64,000 nt of DNA. It comes from Enoplosus armatus (Eukaryota > Chordata > Actinopteri > Centrarchiformes > Enoplosidae). The position numbers were made by a program, and so were the translations under genes. The stretch covers positions 15,870,108-15,934,107 of the forward strand of contig NC_092184.1 of the NCBI RefSeq assembly GCF_043641665.1, written 5' to 3'. Positions 60,301-64,000 of the stretch are shown piece by piece. The notes under the pieces are model-generated. The model did no database searches. It was given only the letters and a program-made list of their open reading frames with translations, and was not told the DNA's origin. How positions within the stretch are numbered: position 1 is the stretch's first letter; each line of letters begins with the position of its first letter.

Positions 60301-63300
60301 TCACATTGCCCTTTAGCAGAGTCAGTCAGCAGTTTGGGTGATTCAGTATCATCTGCTCTGCACTGTTGATTGTGTAAAGGCAGATTCTGTGCTTGATTTA
60401 ACCTGAAGTGCATTCACACAACAGGACATAAAGACCACATACCTTGAATATGGCCCTCTCCCTCAGCAGGCGTTCAGGCAGATTCTTCCGGGGCAGCTCT
60501 CTGGTGGTCTGCAGCTCCTCATTCCAATCTCTGGTCTGAAGACATATGGAAACAAAACACCTTAATACTGGAAAAAAGTTACATTATTTGCCTGCCTGAT
60601 GTGCTGCTGGGTTCAGCTGTGCCCACCTGTCCAGGTATGTGCTCCTCATAGCCCAGGCGGGAGGTGTAGGCGTCCTCAGCTCGAACACAGTCCATGGCGT
60701 GGTCTACCTGCGGAGCTGTCCAGTTGTACAGCTGGAAGGGTGTGGCTATCCTCTCAAACGGGTGTCTCTGGACCCTGCAGCAAAAAGAAAAGAAAAGAAA
60801 AGGCATCACTTCTGTCATCTCTTTTCGTACATCTCGGGCAGTTTGTCTGAAGTTTGCTTTTTGTATTCCCACATCACCAAAATCATAACTAATCGATGAC
60901 GAGAACCACAGAGTCCTCGACCATATTTCTTGTTATTATTTTGTCTCGTTTAGTTTGTTTTCTTATTGTGCTATAAGACTTTGACCTCCTGCATCCTGGC
61001 CAGATCTGGAGTGTAATAGAGAATAGATGTGTTCATACCTGGTTAAATAAAGTTAATGAATGAATGAATGAATGAACTTTAGAATGATCACAGAAAAGAA
61101 GCACTTGAAAGAGAAATCTAACAATAGTAAAGAAGAGAAGCTTTTGTACAGTACTGAGTGAGTAGATGGTGGATCACAGGGAGACACTAAGGTATGTTTT
61201 CATGCTACCACAGAGGATGAGCATTGACTTTGTTGCTTCAAATTACACACAATACAGTGATTCCGTATGAAGGGGAGTTGACCACTGGCAGGAGAAAAAG
61301 AAATTTAGGGAAACTAAAAGGCAAAGAGATGTTTTTACCGTTTCTTTTGCAGGGCAGTGAAGTTCTTCTTGAAGGCAGGGCTGATCTGGCTCAGCAGCTC
61401 CACCAGTGAATGGCTCAGGAAGCTGGGATTGGCTGGCTTAGGGTTGAAGGTGTAGGTAGTAGATCTGGTATATACACAGACACACATCAACATTATTATT
61501 CACATTATTATGTGTTACAAATAACAAATATTTGTGTCACTGACAAGGGAGAGCATTTATTGCCATGACTGCCACAGTCTACTAACTGGAGGGAAAAACC
61601 TTAACTAATAACATCTGGATGGTTTTAATTTAGGGAGGTAGCTCTGCCAATTTTCCCCAACAGACGCACTTCTTGATGTTGTTAGAAACAGAAAGATAAA
61701 CATGCTCCAAACACCACCGCATCTTTCCCATTTCTACTTTCCAATGTAATCCAATTAGACCTCATTAATTTGACTGTTAAGCCCTCGCTGGCATCTAAAA
61801 CTAATCCAAAATTAGGATCCTGACACTGTTAATATACCACTGCTTGTGCTTGCATCTCTATCAGCGCTTATCGCTCCGTCTTCTGTTACTCACAGTAGCA
61901 CCTGCACTTGTGATCAGTTAATCACGGCTTGACTGCTGTCAAATATCTTCACTTAATGGCGTCTTGAATGGTGAACACTATGCAGCACTGCGAGTCGCTC
62001 TGCATACTAGTGACTGCCAAACACTTGTGTATAAACTATGTACGAAGAGATTATGGAGCTTAATGGCAGAGAGTCCACTGCAGTGAAAACATAAAGAAGC
62101 TATAAGGAGATACGAGGATGAGATGTTGACTGACTGGTTGAGGTAGAAGCCGCGTGTAGAGGCAGTGACGCTGACATGGCGCTCCTCCACAGTTACCATG
62201 TACAGATACATGAGGTCCCCGTGCATCTTCCTGTTTCCGGGTGGAGGGTTCCACCCACTCATGGTCAGGACCTTCAGGCACTGCATAGGCTGTTGGGGGT
62301 GTTAAAACCATTAACCAAAGGAAAGAATTTAAAAATTCATCGCTTATTCGACTACTGAGTCTTTCAGTTTGTGTTTGGCTTTCCCTATAAATGGTACTGT
62401 TTGAAAGAGAATATACAATTTCCCCATGCCGGACAACATATAGGGTGCTGCCTCTCACCTTCCAGTCCTTGTTCTGTGGCTGGAGGGGCACCAGGGGGCG
62501 ATCTTTGCTGCCGGGCAGGATGTGCTCTGGGGGGGTACAGTCAATCTGCTCCAGCTCATTGCCCTTTTTCTTCCGCTTACCACTATCTGCAGCCACATGA
62601 AAACAAGCAAGGTGAACTGTGAAGGTCTGTAGTCTACCTGCATGTCGCTACATCCATACACGACACAAGCTGTGCATCTACCCTAAACGTCTCACACAGT
62701 GTCATACCTCCGAGGTCTCCATCAGTGAAGATGCTGAGGAAGGAGAGGGAGTTGCAGTCCACTCCGTTGTAGGCGTCCGAGGGGTCCAGACTTTTCAGCA
62801 GGTCTCTGATGTGGCGCACGTGGATGCGGGCCTCGCGCACTGTGTAGGGCTCTGGAGAAAAAAGAAACAAAAGAAACCCAAAAGGTATAAATAGCAGACA
62901 GTGAGCAGTTTGACAAGTAACAGATGAGGCTAATGAACACGTAATGAAATATAACTCAATTCACTTTAGTCTTTGCCAGCAAATCATTAAAGCTCAAATC
63001 CATAATGTAGTTTTAATTAATTAATACATCTATGCTATATGTATATGTATGGTGGTGAAACACTAACATCACATTTATTGTGGCTGATGTTGAGAAATGT
63101 TGAACAGGTTTGTCAGGTTGCACCTGCCAATGTTGTCTGACGTCACCTTGATTTATGGTATATTTGTTTTCTCACTCCTTTGTTAGTCAATGACATTTTT
63201 ATCGTATACCAACAATGATGAGGTGAAATGCAACCCTAGATGCTTTGCAATCTTTGCTGTAGTTTCAATATGTAGAAGGTTGCAGTCTGCAGCCTGCAGT

Positions 63301-63680
63301 TTTAAGTTCATGCTTGACAGACATTTCATGATCAGCTACTTATTCTTTCAGTGAGTACTCCACATACCTGTCTAAAACAATCTAAGTAATGTGATAACAG
63401 CTTGACCTTTCCAAGTACCTCAAACATATTTCAGCTTTATAACTTTTCCTCTTTGTACCACAAGAGCAAGACAAACCCCAAGTGTGAATAAAAGCCTCTG
63501 AATCTGACCTTCCACCACTTTGAGCAGCGAGCCCTCCTGCAGGCCCTCAATGGACTTGAGCTCAGCAAAGTTGTCCAGCACATTTCCATCCAGCTGCAGG
63601 GAGAAGCAGGTGCGGTGGCAGGTGTCCTCGCGGTCCATCAACACCTGATGGATCTCCTGTACCATTTCCTGGGGAGAGAC
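53073..63680 (-). CDS. cluh: CLUH, clustered mitochondria protein homologue (N-terminus missing off the right edge; 1,291 residues present)
   Basis: Twenty-five minus-strand exons join in phase: 63680-63509, 62851-62708, 62586-62459, 62289-62135, 61464-61339, 60774-60627, 60535-60443, 60211-59777, 59167-58908, 58823-58411, 57588-57487, 56800-56700, 56576-56424, 56334-56272, 56184-55940, 55845-55761, 55670-55517, 55401-55262, 55161-55081, 54990-54865, 54770-54649, 54540-54447, 54345-54211, 54114-54041, 53199-53073 (TAA at 53075-53073). From family knowledge, CLUH is a cytosolic RNA-binding protein that controls stability and translation of mRNAs for mitochondrial proteins; its loss clusters mitochondria. 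Order: Clu-N, Clu domain, acidic linker, helical centre, TPRs, charged tail. At least one upstream coding exon with the start codon is outside. Confidence 0.97.
53395..53500 (+). mobile_element. Truncated LINE 3' end
   Basis: GCTGCTATGACAATGCAAAC and CCCTGCTGAGGGATTAATAA followed by AGGATTATCTTATCTTATT. The GGGATTAATAAAGGATTATC ending with an ATCTT direct repeat tail is typical of fish LINE 3' ends. Confidence 0.6.
54447..55670 (-). CDS. cluh: CLUH exons for the TPR block
   Basis: Exons 55670-55517, 55401-55262, 55161-55081, 54990-54865, 54770-54649 and 54540-54447. From visible residue about 993 to 1180 the repeats show the 34-residue helix pairs, with landmarks [76 protein letters not shown] and [20 protein letters not shown]. 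These resemble kinesin-light-chain type TPRs. Introns are short. Confidence 0.96.
55761..57588 (-). CDS. cluh: CLUH exons for the central helical region
   Basis: Exons 57588-57487, 56800-56700, 56576-56424, 56334-56272, 56184-55940 and 55845-55761. Landmarks are [104 protein letters not shown], a basic [10 protein letters not shown] run, and [17 protein letters not shown]. Introns 56801-57486 and 57589-58410 hold nothing recognisable. Confidence 0.95.
58411..58823 (-). CDS. cluh: CLUH exon for the acidic Ser/Thr-rich linker
   Basis: The exon codes [15 protein letters not shown], then about 100 residues rich in T, S, D, E, N and Q (for example [18 protein letters not shown]), and ends [14 protein letters not shown]. 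The donor is ATTG|GTATGT; this restores [12 protein letters not shown] with the next exon. The linker is likely disordered and is the least conserved part of the protein. Confidence 0.95.
58908..61464 (-). CDS. cluh: CLUH exons for the Clu domain
   Basis: Exons 61464-61339, 60774-60627, 60535-60443, 60211-59777 and 59167-58908. Landmarks are [114 protein letters not shown]. Exon 60211-59777 is the largest (435 b). The domain is conserved from fungi and plants to vertebrates. Intron 60775-61338 carries a LINE tail; introns 59168-59776 and 61465-62134 show nothing. Confidence 0.96.
60960..61078 (+). mobile_element. Truncated LINE 3' end with (GAAT)n tail
   Basis: ATACCTGGTTAAATAAAGTT followed by AATGAATGAATGAATGAA. 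The CCTGGTTAAATAAAG ending is a familiar fish LINE 3' terminus. It lies in a CLUH intron. Confidence 0.6.
62135..62586 (-). CDS. cluh: CLUH exons linking Clu-N to the Clu domain
   Basis: Exons 62586-62459 ([20 protein letters not shown] to NKDWK) and 62289-62135 ([20 protein letters not shown] to ASTRGFYLN). A basic KRKKK run sits right after the Clu-N end. The second donor is CA|GTCAGT; the tempting later TCA|GT would break the frame with the next exon. Confidence 0.95.
62708..63680 (-). CDS. cluh: CLUH exons for the N-terminal Clu (ubiquitin-like) domain
   Basis: Exons 63680-63509 and 62851-62708 code [18 protein letters not shown] through [18 protein letters not shown] to [20 protein letters not shown] and [14 protein letters not shown]. 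Cutting at CATCAG|GTC rather than the later CCCCAG gives the [12 protein letters not shown] start known from the family. The 657-bp intron between them (62852-63508) holds nothing I can identify; 63681-64000 is intron. Confidence 0.95.
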
Positions 63681-64000
63681 CTGATGTGGGGGAGGGAGAT
63701 GAAATGATGTAGGTAAGTACAGCTCCAGAAATATGTAGCTTGAGGTACAGTGCTTGCTTTGGTTCAGCTGAATTGTCTGTATTTTCTAGTTTGAAAACAC
63801 TGCTTACATATTTTTCATGTTCACAGTGTAGCCCGGTGTTCAGACCAAAGACAAACCTTTGAACCAGTACCTGTTCAATTTCATATGATCTAGAAAGGCC
63901 AGTTGTAGTACTTGTTTGAAAGGTCATCTGACACAGCGGTTTATAATGTTATGAGACAGGACTTCACAACTCTGGAAAGTTATCATGGAGGGAATAAATG

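Overview
This is vertebrate, almost certainly teleost (percomorph-type), genomic DNA. It shows short well-conserved exons with GT-AG introns, many CA microsatellites, and intronic MITE, SINE and LINE-tail relics of the kinds common in percomorph fishes. I built the gene models by reading splice sites and phases from the sequence and comparing the peptides with remembered vertebrate orthologues. No database search was possible.

Three protein genes lie in tandem, all transcribed from the minus strand, so each gene's 5' end is at its higher coordinate. (1) METTL16, about 433 to 11,100 and running off the left edge: a non-coding first exon, then three coding exons for the first 152 residues of the m6A RNA methyltransferase. 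(2) PAFAH1B1 (LIS1), about 15,882 to 49,100: a complete 410-residue open frame in ten coding exons, with LisH, coiled coil and seven WD40 repeats, plus a 5' exon and a long candidate 3'UTR. (3) CLUH, 53,073 to beyond 63,680 and running off the right edge: 25 coding exons giving 1,291 residues plus stop. The N-terminal Clu domain, Clu domain, acidic linker, central helical region, TPR block and tail are present; only the extreme N-terminus is missing. All three gene models keep exact phase across every junction.

This is the neighbourhood of human 17p13.3. In human, as I recall, PAFAH1B1 is on the opposite strand from METTL16 and CLUH; here all three share a strand, which implies a one-gene inversion in one lineage. 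The genes are not a functional operon: they act separately in RNA methylation (METTL16), dynein regulation (LIS1) and translation or localisation of mRNAs for mitochondrial proteins (CLUH).

The rest is intron, UTR and short intergenic sequence. It contains five long or medium CA tracts, several non-autonomous DNA transposon relics, SINE pieces and LINE 3' tails. I found no tRNA, rRNA, CRISPR or prokaryotic-type system, and no convincing extra protein gene inside the introns. The more unusual observations are the orientation change, a possible in-frame uORF in the LIS1 leader, a C-rich LIS1 3'UTR tract, a 17-bp perfect hairpin beside METTL16 exon 3, and a transposon whose interior shares sequence with the METTL16 upstream region.
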